Source: Rhodoferax sp. (GTDB lineage Bacteria > Pseudomonadota > Gammaproteobacteria > Burkholderiales > Burkholderiaceae_C). From it: 42,094 nucleotides of DNA. Within the stretch, counting starts at the first letter, position 1, and each line of letters begins with the position of its first letter. This document shows, one piece after another, positions 41,450 through 42,094 of this stretch. The DNA lies in assembly GCF_028714215.1 (NCBI RefSeq), contig NZ_JAQTMS010000044.1, forward strand, positions 1 to 42,094, read 5' to 3'. The notes under the pieces were generated by a model. That model made no database searches. It was given only the letters and a program-made list of their open reading frames with translations, and was not told the DNA's origin. The translations under genes and the position numbers were made by a program.

Positions 41450-42094
41450 TCAAGTACGTGCCGCAGTTGATCAACCTGTTCGCAACGCTGATCCTGTTGC
41501 TGTCGTTTTCCATGATTTCGCAGCGGCGCATTGTGTCCCTGATCAATCTTTTTGCCATGCAGGGCGCGGCGCTGGTGGCAGCCTCGGTGCTGCTGGGCTA
41601 CGTCACGCACCAGACCGATCTTTATGTTTCCGCCGCTTTGACACTGCTGCTGAAAGTCATGCTGATCCCCTGGATCCTGTTCCGTGTCATCCGCCAGCTC
41701 AACGTGAAGTGGGATGTCGAAACGCTGATCAATATTCCCACCACCATGCTGGTGGGCATAGCGCTGGTCATTTTCTCCTTTGGTCTGGCCTTGCCGATCT
41801 CGCGCCTGTCCAGCTCCGTGGCCGGCGGTTCGCTGGGCATTGCGCTGGCCTGCGTGCTGCTGTCCTTCATGATGATGATCACCCGCTCCAAGGCGATACC
41901 GCAGGTGATCGGTTTTCTGTCGATGGAAAACGGCCTGATTTTTGCGGCCACCACGGTGACCAACGGCATGCCCATGATCGTCGAGTTCGGCATCGCCCTG
42001 GACGTGCTGGTGGGGGTGCTGATCCTGGGCATCTTCATGTTCCAGATTCGCGAGAAGTTCGACAGCCTGGACATTCACAACCTTGAAGCGTTGA
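41446..42094 (+). CDS. hyfE: Hydrogenase-4 component E, 3' truncated by the window
   Basis: A GTG at 41446 overlaps the hyfC stop (GTGA) and opens a frame that runs off the window after 216 codons, about the full length of E. coli HyfE. Motifs include LINLFAMQGAALVAASVLLG, LTLLLKVMLIPWILFRVI and VIGFLSMENGLIFAATTVTNGMPMIVEFGIALDVLVG. It is NuoK-like, with about six to seven membrane segments. The TGA at the very end of the window is out of frame. The hydrogenase or other redox subunits, if present, lie beyond the window. Confidence 0.85.
   Translation, partial: MIKYVPQLINLFATLILLLSFSMISQRRIVSLINLFAMQGAALVAASVLLGYVTHQTDLYVSAALTLLLKVMLIPWILFRVIRQLNVKWDVETLINIPTTMLVGIALVIFSFGLALPISRLSSSVAGGSLGIALACVLLSFMMMITRSKAIPQVIGFLSMENGLIFAATTVTNGMPMIVEFGIALDVLVGVLILGIFMFQIREKFDSLDIHNLEAL

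Overview
The window looks like a chromosomal segment of a high-GC betaproteobacterium, most likely Burkholderiales/Comamonadaceae and Rhodoferax- or Polaromonas-like. This is inferred from remembered gene order (gpmA-ctpA-moeB; rhodanese-grxC-secB-gpsA; nadC-nadA facing nadB-scpA-DUF3460), from remembered protein resemblance and from base composition; no search was run. No tRNA, rRNA, CRISPR array or complete insertion sequence was seen.

Layout. (1) 1-6107: a 5'-truncated pyruvate:ferredoxin oxidoreductase-like gene overlaps a gene that joins a GltD-like flavin module to a ferredoxin-NADP reductase-like module (Nfn type). Together they suggest NADP(H)-linked 2-oxoacid oxidoreduction. The first gene contains ten in-frame GACACC repeats. 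(2) 6249-7736 (minus): a Sel1-repeat secreted protein and a VapBC-like toxin-antitoxin pair. (3) 7822-15802: an IclR regulator diverges from a seven-gene operon holding a polyamine-type ABC transporter and a three-part flavin/iron-sulfur amine oxidase (opine oxidase, HcnABC or D-hydroxyproline dehydrogenase type), i.e. import and oxidation of an unidentified amine or amino-acid derivative. Two insertions mark this operon: a 268-bp MITE-like element with TA ends between the permease genes, and a 66-bp insertion between 11-bp direct repeats at the start of an oxidase gene. (4) 15865-24221: crcB and a TRAP transporter (minus) diverge from a winged-helix regulator, an Asp/Glu-racemase family protein and a fused hydantoinase/5-oxoprolinase, consistent with uptake and opening of a cyclic amide.

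(5) 24222-25940: a low-GC accessory island with a TIR-domain gene, a possible overlapping leader peptide and inverted repeats on both sides; this is the best candidate for an uncharacterised (defence-like) system. (6) 25941-32017: housekeeping genes: a secreted nuclease, moeB/thiF, ctpA, gpmA (minus), a rhodanese, grxC, secB and gpsA (plus). (7) 32058-33524: a second small accessory patch with a ribbon-helix-helix/RAMA-like protein, a highly palindromic non-coding element and a BrnT-BrnA pair with a near-leaderless promoter. (8) 33661-38337: NAD synthesis (nadC, nadA, nadB) plus scpA and a DUF3460 gene. (9) 38478-42094: hyfB, hyfC and a 3'-truncated hyfE, the start of a hydrogenase-4/complex I-like membrane module whose partners lie outside the window.

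Most plus-strand operons use 4-base stop/start overlaps (ATGA or GTGA), indicating tight translational coupling. The accessory material falls in places where that coupling is broken or between convergent genes.
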